Below, piece by piece: positions 18,428 to 27,799 of a stretch of 64,000 nucleotides of DNA. The number at the start of each line of letters is the position of its first letter. The stretch's first letter is position 1. The position numbers and the translations under genes are program-made. The notes under the pieces were generated by a model, which made no database searches, was not told the DNA's origin, and saw only the letters and a program-made list of their open reading frames with translations. This DNA is from Pyrinomonadaceae bacterium (GTDB taxonomy: Bacteria; Acidobacteriota; Blastocatellia; Pyrinomonadales; Pyrinomonadaceae): assembly GCA_026129865.1 (NCBI GenBank), contig JAHCHG010000001.1, positions 248,001-312,000 on the forward strand. The letters are read 5' to 3'.

Positions 18428-20629
18428 ATGAACAAATTATTAATAGCCGTCGTGTGCTTATTGAGCGCCTTTTCCGCTTTCGCACAAACTCCTGCAAAGA
18501 GTACGCAGAATTTGCCGATCCGGCGGGTAATTCTTTATTCGAACGGGGTTTCGTATATCGAACGCCGCGGATTTGTCAATGGAAATGCCGAGATCGATCT
18601 TTCGTTCAAACAATCGCAGGTTGACGATGTTCTGAAATCAATAATCGTTCTTGATCTCGGTCGCGGTCGAATCGGCGCGGTTTCATATAATTCGTCTGCA
18701 CCGCCTTCTGCGAAAATGGCGGAAATTCCGTTTTCGGTCGCGCCGGAAACAACCGGTACCGGCGGAATTTCAGGCGTTCTAGCTCAACTCCAGGGCGCGC
18801 GGGTTTCGCTTGCGACCGCGTCGGGCACAGTTTCGGGTTCGATCTTGACTGTCGAAAAACGTGCGGTTCGGGACGAAAAAACCGAGCGCACGGCAACTTT
18901 CTTGGTGATCGCTTCGGACGGCGGTGAGATCTCGAACTATGACCTTGCCGACGTTCGCTCGGTAAAATTGCTTGACGAAGGAACCAAGCGCGACATAAAT
19001 GAATTTGCGACCGCATCGGCGTCAACTCGCCGCCGCGACGCTAAAACAATTACGGTAACAAGTGAAGGAAGCGGTCAACGCGAAATGATCGTTAGCTACA
19101 CCATCGCGGCGCCGATATGGAAAACAACCTATCGCGTTGTTTTGGACGATGCCGGAAAGCCGTTTTTCCAGGGATGGGCGATAGTTGACAATGTCAGTGA
19201 TGAAGATTGGGAGAATGTTCAGCTGTCGCTTGTTTCGGGCACGCCGATCTCGTTCATTTTGCCGCTGCAAAAGCCGCTCTATCGTTACCGTCCGGTCGTC
19301 CCAACGCCTCGGGAACTTCAATTGCAGCCGCAGGTTTACGAACCGACGATCGACACGACCGATTCGAAGATCGACACTAACATTTCGAAGCAAACGATCA
19401 ACGAATTGCCGAAAGGTACAACCTTTAATTCCCTTTTGAAATCCGCGCCGAACGTTCGTCCTGAATCTCTTGCGGGCGGATTTCAGATCGACGGCGCAAG
19501 CGGCTCGGAAAATACGTTTTTGGTTGATGGTCAGGAAATCAGCAATTTTCGGACAGGGCAGCTAAATTCGAATAATTACATTCCCGAGCGGCAAACGACT
19601 GTTTCCGAAGCTTTAACTAGCGATAATTCCGGCGTAAGAACCGCAGCGACGGGCGGCGAGATCGGCGATCTTTTTGAATATAAGATCGACCAGCCGGTAA
19701 CCGTGATGCGCGACCGTTCGGCGCTGATACCGATCGTGCAAACTACGATGGAAGGCGAACGCGTCTCGGTTTACAACCAGTCAGTTCGGATCGATCGACC
19801 GATGAGCGGTCTTCGATTGAACAATATTACGAATTTAACGCTCGAATCGGGCAGCATTACGGTCATTGACGGAAACGCTTACGCGGGAGAATCTTTGATG
19901 GAACGCTTAAAGGCAAAGGAAGAGCGTTTGATATCCTTTGCTTTAGATCTCGGAACGCATGTTCGTGTCCGTCAGGATCAAAATCGCGAACCGGCAAAGC
20001 TTATAAAAGTAGTAAACGGAGTCTTTCAAGTTCATTATTTTCGAACGGATGAAAGAACTTATCAAATTTCGAATCAGACCAATAAGCCGAAAGTGCTCTA
20101 CATCGAATATCCGATTCGCGACGGTTGGGAGTTAACTGAAAAAACGGAAAAACCGGATTACACCACGCAGCGTTATTACCGCTTTCGAATCGAGCTGAAA
20201 CCGTTGGAAAATAAAGATTTTCTTGTTTCGGAGCGGCAGGGTTTGATGGATAATTACCAATTGACATCGCTTTCAAAAACCGATCTTTCCCTTTTTGTTT
20301 CGCGAAAGTATATCGATGACAAAACGAAACAGCGATTGGAAAAGCTGATCGACATTCGAACCAGACTTGCCGAGATCGACGGAAAACTCGCATCTTTTGA
20401 CCAAGAAATCGAGAAGATCGGAGAAGATCAGGAGCGTTTACGGGAGAATATCGAGGCACTTTCGAAAACTTCGGAGGCGAAATCGCTGATCGCGCGGTAC
20501 ATTGAAAAAGTTAACCGGCAGGAAACGCGCCTGGAAGAGATAGAAAAGGAACGGCAATCGATCGCAGCAGAGCGGACACGACTTTCGGCGGAGCTGGCAG
20601 CGGAAATTAGGAATTTTGAAATTGCCTAA
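18428..20629 (+). CDS. DUF4139 secreted protein with a TonB-plug-like insertion
   Basis: 733 residues. Signal peptide ending in AFAQ; then a DUF4139-type fold whose N-terminal part reads RRVILYSNGVSYIERRG and whose core holds APIWKTTYRVVL and GWAIVDNVSDEDW, with a C-terminal coiled coil (about 660-730, rich in Glu, Arg and Lys). Between about residues 303 and 385 lies a segment unlike the rest: INELPKGTTFNSLLKSAPNV, then GGFQIDGASGSENTFLVDG and NFRTGQLNSNN. This closely resembles the plug region of acidobacterial TonB-dependent receptors, and after it the DUF4139 sequence resumes (GDLFEYKIDQPVTV). Function unknown; probably periplasmic or outer-membrane associated. Confidence 0.8.
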   Translation: MNKLLIAVVCLLSAFSAFAQTPAKSTQNLPIRRVILYSNGVSYIERRGFVNGNAEIDLSFKQSQVDDVLKSIIVLDLGRGRIGAVSYNSSAPPSAKMAEIPFSVAPETTGTGGISGVLAQLQGARVSLATASGTVSGSILTVEKRAVRDEKTERTATFLVIASDGGEISNYDLADVRSVKLLDEGTKRDINEFATASASTRRRDAKTITVTSEGSGQREMIVSYTIAAPIWKTTYRVVLDDAGKPFFQGWAIVDNVSDEDWENVQLSLVSGTPISFILPLQKPLYRYRPVVPTPRELQLQPQVYEPTIDTTDSKIDTNISKQTINELPKGTTFNSLLKSAPNVRPESLAGGFQIDGASGSENTFLVDGQEISNFRTGQLNSNNYIPERQTTVSEALTSDNSGVRTAATGGEIGDLFEYKIDQPVTVMRDRSALIPIVQTTMEGERVSVYNQSVRIDRPMSGLRLNNITNLTLESGSITVIDGNAYAGESLMERLKAKEERLISFALDLGTHVRVRQDQNREPAKLIKVVNGVFQVHYFRTDERTYQISNQTNKPKVLYIEYPIRDGWELTEKTEKPDYTTQRYYRFRIELKPLENKDFLVSERQGLMDNYQLTSLSKTDLSLFVSRKYIDDKTKQRLEKLIDIRTRLAEIDGKLASFDQEIEKIGEDQERLRENIEALSKTSEAKSLIARYIEKVNRQETRLEEIEKERQSIAAERTRLSAELAAEIRNFEIA

Positions 20630-20642
20630 TCCAAAGGAAAAT

Positions 20643-20667
20643 GAGCGCAAGCTGCCAGCCTGCGCTC
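20643..20667 (-). repeat. REP-like palindrome, copy 1
   Basis: GAGCGCAAGCTGCCAGCCTG followed by CGCTC: an imperfect palindrome able to form a hairpin. It is the near-inverse of copy 2 at 20737. It lies right after the DUF4139 gene. Confidence 0.7.
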
Positions 20668-20736
20668 GCGCGAAAACGCGGACCTCTCCGCCAATGAAAT
20701 TGATTAAAGCGAGGCGAATTCATTTGCGTTGTAAAC

Positions 20737-20759
20737 GCGCAGGCTGGCAGCCTGCGCTC
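20737..20759 (+). repeat. REP-like palindrome, copy 2
   Basis: Core GCAGGCTGGCAGCCTGC, itself palindromic, inverted relative to copy 1 about 70 bp away. Together the two sit between convergent genes like a bacterial interspersed mosaic element and could also act as a bidirectional terminator. No REP-associated transposase is in the window. Confidence 0.7.
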
Positions 20760-20774
20760 CGGGGCTCCGCTGCA

Positions 20775-21905
20775 CTAAACTTTGATGAAGATCCGTTTGC
20801 GATAAAGCAGCCACATCAGAAACAGCCAGATGAGGATGTAGGAAACTGCGAACATTAGCGATGCATTTATCGGCGCCGCGACCTGCAAGAATGTGTTTTT
20901 GAAGAACCACGACTTGACCGCGATCGATTTTCCGTCTGCGCCGGTAATCTTGATCGTATCGATCAGCTTTGAAACGATCCCCGAAAAGACGAACAGCGCC
21001 AACGCGTTAACTCCAAAAATTACAAATGGTTTCGTCCAGAACTTATAACCTTTGATGTCGATCAGCCAATAGCAAAACCCGAGAAAGCAGAGCGCCATTC
21101 CGGAAGAAAGAACCACATAGCTGCTCGTCCAGAGCGCTTTATTTATCGGAAACGTCAATCCCCAGAGATATCCGAGAGCAACCAGCGAAACGCCGAAAAA
21201 GAAGATTCCGGCTGCCTTTTCCGATTTTTCGCGCGGCTTCTGCAGCCAAATTCCCGTCAGAACACCGGAAATCGTAGTCGCAATTGCCGGAAACGTGCTT
21301 AAGATCCCTTCCGGGTCGTAAACCTTCGCCGATTTCCAGATATGTTCGAATCCGAATACGACACGGTCGATATAGGCAGCGAGATTGCACGTTTTATCCG
21401 ACAGCGAAGTAACCTCACAGCTCGGCACGGGGATGACTGTCATCGCGAACCAATATGCGATCAGAATGCCGCATGCGATCACCGTTTGCTTTTTCCAGTT
21501 AAAATGAAGAAAGATCAGCGCCGCAGCGAGGTAACAAACTGCTATCCGCTGCAGAACACCGGGAATGCGTAAAGTCGAAAGATTAAAGAACGGCTGCGCG
21601 TGTAGAAAAAGCCCGAGCAGAAAAATGAGCGCGGACCGGCGGAAGATCTTCAGATAAACGTCGCGTGTTACCGTTGACGTCTCGATCCGTTTTGTCAGCG
21701 AAAGCGGAATAGCGACGCCGACAATAAACAAAAAGAACGGAAAGATCAGGTCGGTCGGTGTCCACCCGTGCCAGGCGGCATGCGCCAGCGGCGGATAGAT
21801 CGCTCCCCAAGTGCCGGGATTATTGACCAAAATCATTCCCGCAATAGTAATTCCGCGAAAAACATCGAGCGAAACCAACCTGCCGTCAGAAGCAAATTCC
21901 GCCAT
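20775..21905 (-). CDS. Heparan-alpha-glucosaminide acetyltransferase-like membrane protein
   Basis: A 376-residue polytopic protein with about ten membrane segments. The N-terminus SLDVFRGITIAGMILVNNPG and the following WHGWTPTDLIFPFFLF are hallmarks of the DUF5009/YeiB/HGSNAT acyltransferase superfamily, which transfers acyl groups across membranes to sugars. The substrate is unknown; cell-wall or glycan acetylation is plausible. It ends at the REP-like pair and follows the DinB gene by 15 bp. Confidence 0.8.
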   Translation of the reverse strand: MAEFASDGRLVSLDVFRGITIAGMILVNNPGTWGAIYPPLAHAAWHGWTPTDLIFPFFLFIVGVAIPLSLTKRIETSTVTRDVYLKIFRRSALIFLLGLFLHAQPFFNLSTLRIPGVLQRIAVCYLAAALIFLHFNWKKQTVIACGILIAYWFAMTVIPVPSCEVTSLSDKTCNLAAYIDRVVFGFEHIWKSAKVYDPEGILSTFPAIATTISGVLTGIWLQKPREKSEKAAGIFFFGVSLVALGYLWGLTFPINKALWTSSYVVLSSGMALCFLGFCYWLIDIKGYKFWTKPFVIFGVNALALFVFSGIVSKLIDTIKITGADGKSIAVKSWFFKNTFLQVAAPINASLMFAVSYILIWLFLMWLLYRKRIFIKV

Positions 21906-21920
21906 CGTACTCTCCCTTTT

Positions 21921-22445
21921 TTACCAGCCGTTTCGTTCTCTCAATTTTGTTATATGCGCCGCGTGATGTTTTCCATGCCATGCGTAAAGCCCAGCCATTT
22001 CGGAAAGCTTCCATTGCCCCGATTCCGGATGATTCAGTGTTCGCGCAAGATCGATTTCCGTCATCGATTCCAGCAGATCGACCCAACGTTTGTGAAGACT
22101 TTCGATAAGATCGAGCGAATGATCGACCGGCAGTTTTGCATCGCCGAGTTCTGCCCAGCGTTCTTCGTAATACGGTTTTATCGTCGGATTTTCCTCTGTC
22201 AGCGCCCATTTGAAACGGATGAACGCGTTCATATGACTTTCCGGGACGTGATGAACAACCTGACGAACCGACCAGCCTTCGGGGCGATACGGAGTGTCGA
22301 GTTGATCGTCGTTCAAAGAATCTACCGCGTTCCCGATCAGCGAAGGAAGCGCTGCAATTTCTGAAATAAAGTGATTTAGACGATCGTGATCGGGTTTGGA
22401 AACCCTTTCGTATTTTCCGATCGGAAATCGTAGATCTTCACTCAT
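21921..22445 (-). CDS. DinB/YfiT-like metal-dependent transferase
   Basis: A 174-residue four-helix bundle of the DinB superfamily. The putative metal ligands are the His in QVVHHVPESH and the two His of HGKHHAAHI near the C-terminus, as in Bacillus YfiT/BstA (bacillithiol S-transferase-like). The N-terminal RFPIGKYE is also typical of YfiT. The actual thiol cofactor in this organism is unknown. It lies 12 bp after dnaB on the same strand. Confidence 0.82.
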   Translation of the reverse strand: MSEDLRFPIGKYERVSKPDHDRLNHFISEIAALPSLIGNAVDSLNDDQLDTPYRPEGWSVRQVVHHVPESHMNAFIRFKWALTEENPTIKPYYEERWAELGDAKLPVDHSLDLIESLHKRWVDLLESMTEIDLARTLNHPESGQWKLSEMAGLYAWHGKHHAAHITKLRERNGW

Positions 22446-22457
22446 AAAATGTCACCT

Positions 22458-23813
22458 CTAACCGCCGAAATAATTTTCAAAGCGCGTAAATTCCTTCAAG
22501 AATGCCAATCGAACGGTTCCGACCGGACCGTTTCTCTGTTTGGCGATAAGCAGTTCGGCAAGTCCCGCGTTTTCCTCTTCCGGCTTGTAATATTCTTCAC
22601 GATAAATAAACGCAACGACGTCCGCGTCCTGCTCGATCGAACCCGATTCTCTCAGGTCGGAAAGCATCGGCTTCGGAGGATTTCTCGCCTCAGGCGCGCG
22701 GGAAAGCTGAGAAAGCGCGATAACCGGAACATTCAGTTCTTTTGCCAATCCTTTCAATTCCCTCGAGATCTTAGAAACTTCCTGCTGGCGCGATTCGGTT
22801 CTGCCGGATCCTGACATCAGCTGCAAATAATCTATCACTATTAGATCGAGTTGCTTTTGCTCGGCTGCAAGACGGCGCGCCTTTGCGCGCATCTGCAGAA
22901 CGGATATTCCCGGCGTGTCGTCAACAAAGATCTTCGATTCGGACAAAACTCCGATAGCTTCCGCCAGTCTTCCCCATTCGTCCCGGATAAGGTGTCCCGT
23001 GCGGAATCGATGTGCATCGACGCGCGCTTCCGAGCTCAGCATACGCATAACTAGCTGCTCTTTTGACATTTCAAGCGAAAAAACAGCGACGACAGCTTTT
23101 TCCCGGATCGCAGCATTTTGCGCGAGCGTCAAACAAAGAGCGGTTTTTCCCATAGAAGGTCGCGCCGCGACGATGATCAGGTCGGATTTTTGTAACCCGG
23201 AAGTCATCTCGTCCAGATCGCGAAATCCGGTGGCAAGTCCCGTTAATGCATGCGATTCACGTTTTGAAAATTCGTGAACCTTCGCCAGAACATCTTCCGC
23301 GACCGGGCGAATGTGCGAAAATCCCTGGCGTGTTTTTTCGTCGGCTAACGCAAAGATCTCGCGTTCGGCGTTGTCCAAAATATGTTCGGCGTCTTCTTCT
23401 TCGGCAAGCGCATCCGCTGTGATCTGATTGCAAACCTTTATCAAATTTCGGGTAATGGATTTTTCTTTAACGATCTTTACGTAACCGTGAATATCGGAAA
23501 AATGCGGCAAACCGTAAGTTAGGTTTGTGATCGTCGCAACTCCGCCAATAGATTCAAGCGCACCTTCCTTCTTTAATTCCTCGCCGATCAGGATCGGATC
23601 GATCTTCTGACTCGATTCGAAAAGCGAGGACATCGCCTTGAAAACTCTTCGATGAAGAGGCGAATAAAAATCTTCCGGCGTTAAAACTTCGACCGCCTGC
23701 GTAAACAGCTGATTGTCCAGCAATACGGCGCCGAGAATCGCGCGTTCGCTCTCGATGCTCGAAGGAAGAGGTTTGTTCAGATATTGCTCGCGCTCAAATT
23801 CGGGTGTCGCCAT
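22458..23813 (-). CDS. dnaB: Replicative DNA helicase
   Basis: A 451-residue hexameric RecA-fold helicase. N-terminal primase-binding domain ([15 protein letters not shown]), Walker [12 protein letters not shown], Walker [11 protein letters not shown], and a C-terminal [15 protein letters not shown] motif ending in [11 protein letters not shown]. No intein is present. In many bacteria dnaB follows rplI; here a secreted-protein gene and two terminators lie between them. Confidence 0.96.
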   Translation of the reverse strand: MATPEFEREQYLNKPLPSSIESERAILGAVLLDNQLFTQAVEVLTPEDFYSPLHRRVFKAMSSLFESSQKIDPILIGEELKKEGALESIGGVATITNLTYGLPHFSDIHGYVKIVKEKSITRNLIKVCNQITADALAEEEDAEHILDNAEREIFALADEKTRQGFSHIRPVAEDVLAKVHEFSKRESHALTGLATGFRDLDEMTSGLQKSDLIIVAARPSMGKTALCLTLAQNAAIREKAVVAVFSLEMSKEQLVMRMLSSEARVDAHRFRTGHLIRDEWGRLAEAIGVLSESKIFVDDTPGISVLQMRAKARRLAAEQKQLDLIVIDYLQLMSGSGRTESRQQEVSKISRELKGLAKELNVPVIALSQLSRAPEARNPPKPMLSDLRESGSIEQDADVVAFIYREEYYKPEEENAGLAELLIAKQRNGPVGTVRLAFLKEFTRFENYFGG

Positions 23814-24007
23814 AGCTTAAAGAAAACTCATTAATATCGATGAAATGTTTGAATAGCATTCTAAGAAGATCCGCTTCAAAAAGATAAACGGCGAGAGATT
23901 TTCCAACTCAAATGCAGAACCGCATTATATATTTTTCACCCTTAATTTGCGATTTTCAAAACCAATTTTTTCCCGCCCGAAAGACGCCGGATTTTGTTGT
24001 GGAAATG

Positions 24008-24042
24008 AAAAAAGAACACGCGTGTCGCAACGCGTGTCCTTT
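24008..24042 (-). terminator. Rho-independent terminator after the TQGYWKNHP gene
   Basis: On the - strand GGACACGCG pairs with CGCGTGTTC (one wobble pair), flanked by AAA/TTT and followed by a run of six T. It separates the secreted-protein gene from dnaB. Confidence 0.85.
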
Positions 24043-24083
24043 CTTATATCACATGCCCGACATCCAGCCGGCACAGATACTAT

Positions 24084-24935
24084 TTACTGTTTTTCATCGG
24101 TTTTGACAGGTTGAATCGGTTCGATCTCCCACGTGATTATGTCGCTGCAGTGCGGCGGACCGTCCGGCGATACGCCGTTATTATACCGATCCAGGATCGT
24201 CGCCAGCCCGCTTGTAGAACTCGTGCTGAGCGTACCGTTTCCGATTGGCGGAATTGTTCGGTTACCGATCAGCATATCTGCCGCCGCGATGGCAACGTCT
24301 ACATCAGTCGGTACACTTGTGCCGGCAGCTCTGTTGAGCTTTGCAGCGATGAGCTGATGCGACAATGAGATTAATCCGTTTCCGCGAACAGGTGTTCGGA
24401 AGATTTGGAGCAATTCGGCTTTGGTATAGTTTCTGCTGCCGAGGCTAAGATTATCCACCGCCCAAGCGTTCGGATGGTTTTTCCAATAACCCTGTGTGCG
24501 CGTGCAGCCCTGCGACGGGGTTGAACAATCGAGAACAACATTGATCGTAATCGTGCGGAAGTCTTCATCGGTTGCAATGATCGTAAAACTTCCAGGCGCT
24601 CCGAGATCCGGTTTGATACCAGATATAATAACCGGCTGCGTTCCGCCAAATGGTGAAACATAGACGGTTGCATTGATTCTATCGATGATCTCCACGTTTC
24701 GCCAATTGCCTGCCAGCGGCGTGATCACCAATTCCGTCGGATCTGCATTTGTGACATAGAAAGCTTTCAGATTTCCTGAACTTTGCTTAATCACAAGCGG
24801 GCATTTTTGATCGGTCTGAGCCGAAGCCGATGAATTAGCAAATGCTAAAAACACCGCAAGGAATGTAAAGATTGCTGTTGAACGAAAAGCTAAAAATCCT
24901 TTTCCAAACATAATCCTCCGTTTTAATTTGTTCAT
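24084..24935 (-). CDS. Secreted protein with TQGYWKNHP motif
   Basis: A 283-residue exported protein. Signal peptide with basic start and AFANSSASAQ cleavage region; a beta-rich domain to about 140; then CTRTQGYWKNHPNAW, which together with LSHQLIAAKLNRAAGT forms a recognisable but functionally uncharacterised secreted module. Start ATG 24935 follows AGGAG by eight bases. A second ATG at 24911 also has GGAGG but too close to it. It stands alone between two terminators inside an otherwise ribosomal/replication gene block. Confidence 0.75.
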   Translation of the reverse strand: MNKLKRRIMFGKGFLAFRSTAIFTFLAVFLAFANSSASAQTDQKCPLVIKQSSGNLKAFYVTNADPTELVITPLAGNWRNVEIIDRINATVYVSPFGGTQPVIISGIKPDLGAPGSFTIIATDEDFRTITINVVLDCSTPSQGCTRTQGYWKNHPNAWAVDNLSLGSRNYTKAELLQIFRTPVRGNGLISLSHQLIAAKLNRAAGTSVPTDVDVAIAAADMLIGNRTIPPIGNGTLSTSSTSGLATILDRYNNGVSPDGPPHCSDIITWEIEPIQPVKTDEKQ

Positions 24936-25098
24936 GTGTATTTCTCCTGTTTGTTCGTAAATGACTGGGATATGGACTCTAAAATAACAAATCGGGTCAG
25001 AATTCCAAAATTATATCTTGTTAAAAGTCTCTTCGTTAGAAAAGTTAGCTGACCGCGGCGGTTCGCGACGCCAATAATTCATCAACTTATAAAACGTA

Positions 25099-25134
25099 GA
25101 AATGCCCGGTTCCATCAATGGAACCGGGCATTTC
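25099..25134 (-). terminator. Strong hairpin terminator after rplI
   Basis: A perfect 15 bp stem (GAAATGCCCGGTTCC and its complement) around a six-base loop, about 20 bp past the rplI stop. On the - strand it is followed by a modest T-rich stretch. It closes the ribosomal protein operon. Confidence 0.85.
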
Positions 25135-25156
25135 TGCGAATCGGTTTAGCCAAATT

Positions 25157-25675
25157 CTATTCTGTTTCCGACGATTCGTCCGTCTTCGTTTCTTCAGTTT
25201 TTTCCACCGGAGACATTTTGCCGCCTTCGGGCAAAACTGTTACCGGAACTTCGATGACGACATCGCGATGAAGTCTGACATCGACCTTAAAATCGCCGAT
25301 CTCTTTGATCGCGTCTTTCAGGTTTACCTTGCGGCGGTCGATCTCGTAACCTTTCGCGTTAAGCGCGTCGGTGATATCCATCGAAGTAACCGAACCGAAT
25401 AACGTTCCGCTTTCGCCTGCTTTTCGTTCAAATTCGAGACGAATGTCCTTCATCTGTTCAGCCTGAGCTTCGGCAGTCGATCTATCCTGAGCTGCTTTCT
25501 TCAGCAGAAACTCGCGTTCCTGCTCGACCTGTTTGATATTCCCTTTCGTCGCAAGCGTCGCCAAACCGCGCGGCAGTAAAAAGTTTCGCGCATAGCCGGC
25601 TTTGACCTTGACGATCTCGCCGCGACCACCGAGAGTATCGATATCTTCGCGTAATAAAATGTTGATTGATGCCAT
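25157..25675 (-). CDS. rplI: 50S ribosomal protein L9
   Basis: 172 residues. The L9 N-terminal signature LREDIDTLGGRGEIVKVK and GYARNFLLPRG are intact, followed by the long connecting helix and the C-terminal domain. About 20 residues longer than E. coli L9, mainly an acidic tail (EETKTDESSETE). It is the last gene of the rpsF-rpsR-rplI operon. Confidence 0.97.
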   Translation of the reverse strand: MASINILLREDIDTLGGRGEIVKVKAGYARNFLLPRGLATLATKGNIKQVEQEREFLLKKAAQDRSTAEAQAEQMKDIRLEFERKAGESGTLFGSVTSMDITDALNAKGYEIDRRKVNLKDAIKEIGDFKVDVRLHRDVVIEVPVTVLPEGGKMSPVEKTEETKTDESSETE

Positions 25676-25687
25676 AATTTCCTCCGT

Positions 25688-25981
25688 TTAATCTGCTACG
25701 TACGGCAGCAATGCCATTGTTCTTGCGCGTTTGATCGCCCGTGCAATTCGACGCTGATCTTTAGCCGAAACTCCCGAAATGCGGCGCGGAAGAATTTTTC
25801 CACGTTCCGGAATAAAGCGTCTTAAGAAATCGACATCCTTCCAATCGATATAATCGGGAACGAACATCGTCTGGCGTCGGCGCTGATAACGTCTTTGGGG
25901 ACGAGGACTCTTTTCATCATCATCACTGTCAAAGACCTTCTTCTCATCATCTTCATCGCGGTTAACTCTTTTCTTTTCCAT
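25688..25981 (-). CDS. rpsR: 30S ribosomal protein S18
   Basis: 97 residues. The conserved core [20 protein letters not shown] and [14 protein letters not shown] is present. A charged N-terminal extension of about 30 residues (Asp/Glu/Lys-rich, then Arg-rich) makes it longer than the usual 75. It starts two bases after the rpsF stop, with the ribosome binding site inside the rpsF end. Confidence 0.97.
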   Translation of the reverse strand: MEKKRVNRDEDDEKKVFDSDDDEKSPRPQRRYQRRRQTMFVPDYIDWKDVDFLRRFIPERGKILPRRISGVSAKDQRRIARAIKRARTMALLPYVAD

Positions 25982-25983
25982 GA

Positions 25984-26400
25984 TTATTCGTCGCCTCCTT
26001 GTTCGTTATCGTTTTCTTCGGTTTGCGCGCCGGTTCCGCCGAGCATGGCGGTTACGCGGGCGTGTTTCTTGTCGCGTTTTGCAGTCAATTTATCTGCGGT
26101 TTTGCGTTCTTCGTCAACACGGACGGTCAAATAACGCATAATAATGTCATTAACACGCATGCGTCGTTCGAGCTCGGCGATCTCCTGTCCGCTTCCTTCG
26201 ATCTCGAAAAGGACGTAATATCCGTCTTCGCGCTTTCTGATCGGATATGCCATCCGCTGCGGTCCCATGACGTCTGTTTTGACGACATTTCCGCCGCTGT
26301 CCGTTACTAATTTTTCGATAGCTTTGTTAAGCTCAGCGATCGTATCGTCGGTCGTTTCCGGCTCGGCGATATACATCACTTCGTATGTTCTTGTTGCCAA
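25984..26400 (-). CDS. rpsF: 30S ribosomal protein S6
   Basis: 138 residues with TTG start. A strong AGGAGG lies eight bases upstream of this TTG, and the conserved TRTYEVMYI begins right after it. The earlier in-frame ATGs have no such site, so the longer reading is wrong. The core has [21 protein letters not shown]; the C-terminus is extended with a basic then acidic tail. First gene of the rpsF-rpsR-rplI operon. Confidence 0.95.
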   Translation of the reverse strand: MATRTYEVMYIAEPETTDDTIAELNKAIEKLVTDSGGNVVKTDVMGPQRMAYPIRKREDGYYVLFEIEGSGQEIAELERRMRVNDIIMRYLTVRVDEERKTADKLTAKRDKKHARVTAMLGGTGAQTEENDNEQGGDE

Positions 26401-26499
26401 TTTTGTATCCTCCTTTTGGCTTTCAAGCCTCATTCCTAAAAAATGAAGCAAGAAGGTTTGTCGTTAGTTTTACGTTTGAAAATAATTTCAAACTTTTTC

Positions 26500-27078
26500 T
26501 CAATTAAATTTTGCCATCGCTGCGTCGATTCCTTCCGAAATTACGACCGAAACGGCTTTAGCGCTCGTTTCCAAAACTTCACTGACAGTTTCCCAGTCAG
26601 ATTTTGAAAAGTTCTCCAAAACAAAACGCTTTGTGTCATTAATCGGATGCTCCGGTCCGATACCGATCCGCAAACGATAATATTCCTGTGTTTTCAAACA
26701 AGCGGTGATCGATTTCAAACCATTATGTCCGCCGTCCGAACCTTTCGGTCGCAACCTGACGGTCCCTAACGGAAGCGCTAGATCATCGACGATAACTATC
26801 AGTTTCTCAACCGTGCGATCTTCTTTTTTCAACAGGCAACTGACCGATTCGCCGCTCAAATTCATAAAGGTTTGCGGTTTTACCAATTCGACAGCCGCGT
26901 TTTCTATTTCCGCACGCCCGATGAGCGCGCGGCATTCTTCGCGTTTGACCGAGGTCTGCGCAATCTGCGCCAGAAGATCGATGACCATGAACCCGAGATT
27001 ATGCCGCGTTTTTGCATAACGTTCTCCCGGATTTCCCAGCCCAACGATTAGCCATTTTTTATCGGACAGCGATTCCAT
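26500..27078 (-). CDS. pth: Peptidyl-tRNA hydrolase
   Basis: A 192-residue enzyme that recycles peptidyl-tRNA. N-terminal GLGNPGERYAKTRHNLGF carries the catalytic His; KPQTFMNLSGESV and DDLALPLGTVRLRPKGSDGGHNGLKS (in parts) complete the active site. Located between rplY and rpsF, a common order in bacteria. Confidence 0.96.
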   Translation of the reverse strand: MESLSDKKWLIVGLGNPGERYAKTRHNLGFMVIDLLAQIAQTSVKREECRALIGRAEIENAAVELVKPQTFMNLSGESVSCLLKKEDRTVEKLIVIVDDLALPLGTVRLRPKGSDGGHNGLKSITACLKTQEYYRLRIGIGPEHPINDTKRFVLENFSKSDWETVSEVLETSAKAVSVVISEGIDAAMAKFN

Positions 27079-27106
27079 TTTTGATCAATTCGCCGTCAAA
27101 ATAAAA

Positions 27107-27784
27107 CTACGGCTTTTCAACATCGCCTTCATCTTCAACTGCGCCCGGCTTATCACCATCTTCTTCGGTGGAGTCGCCGACGAGTTCGGGTTCGCCGAGC
27201 TCTTCTTCAGGTGTCGGTTCGAGCTCCGGCTCCTTCATGTAAACAAGCGAAGCAACCAGCGCTTCCATATCGGCATGAATTTCAACTTCGTCTTCGACCT
27301 TCAGATCCGAAACATGGATCGAATCTCCAACCTGCATTCCCGAAACATCGACATCGATAGATTCCGGAATACGCCGCGGCGTACAAAGGATCTTAACTTC
27401 GCGCATTTGCTGCGTTAAAACGGCTCCTTCGTCCGCCGGGTCGCCGACGAGTGTAATTGAAACCGTTACTTCGATCTTTTCACCGCGTCGAATGCGGCGC
27501 AGGTCCGCATGCATCAAGCGACCTTGGAGCGGATCGATCTGGCGATCGTGAAACATTACGTCCGTTGTGTCGAACCCGTCGACCTCAAGCGAAAAAACGC
27601 TGTTTTGCCCGCTGTCCGATCGAAGAATCGCAGCAAGGTCCGAAATTTCCGCGACCGCCGAAAGATTTTCGCCGTCGCCGCCGTAAACTATAACCGGAAC
27701 TTTACCCGCAGCACGAAGGCGGCGCGCGTCGTTTTTACCGCGGTTTTCCCGAACTTCCGCTTTTACCACAAATTGTTCTGCCAT
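27107..27784 (-). CDS. rplY: 50S ribosomal protein L25 (CTC/TL5 type)
   Basis: 225 residues, two-domain form. The N-terminal 5S-rRNA-binding domain has RENRGKNDARRLRAAGKVP and VYGG; the C-terminal TL5 domain has CTPRRIPESIDVDVSGM and HVSDL. A Glu-rich tail follows. The prs-rplY-pth order is typical. Confidence 0.95.
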   Translation of the reverse strand: MAEQFVVKAEVRENRGKNDARRLRAAGKVPVIVYGGDGENLSAVAEISDLAAILRSDSGQNSVFSLEVDGFDTTDVMFHDRQIDPLQGRLMHADLRRIRRGEKIEVTVSITLVGDPADEGAVLTQQMREVKILCTPRRIPESIDVDVSGMQVGDSIHVSDLKVEDEVEIHADMEALVASLVYMKEPELEPTPEEELGEPELVGDSTEEDGDKPGAVEDEGDVEKP

Positions 27785-27799
27785 ATTTTTGACCTACTT

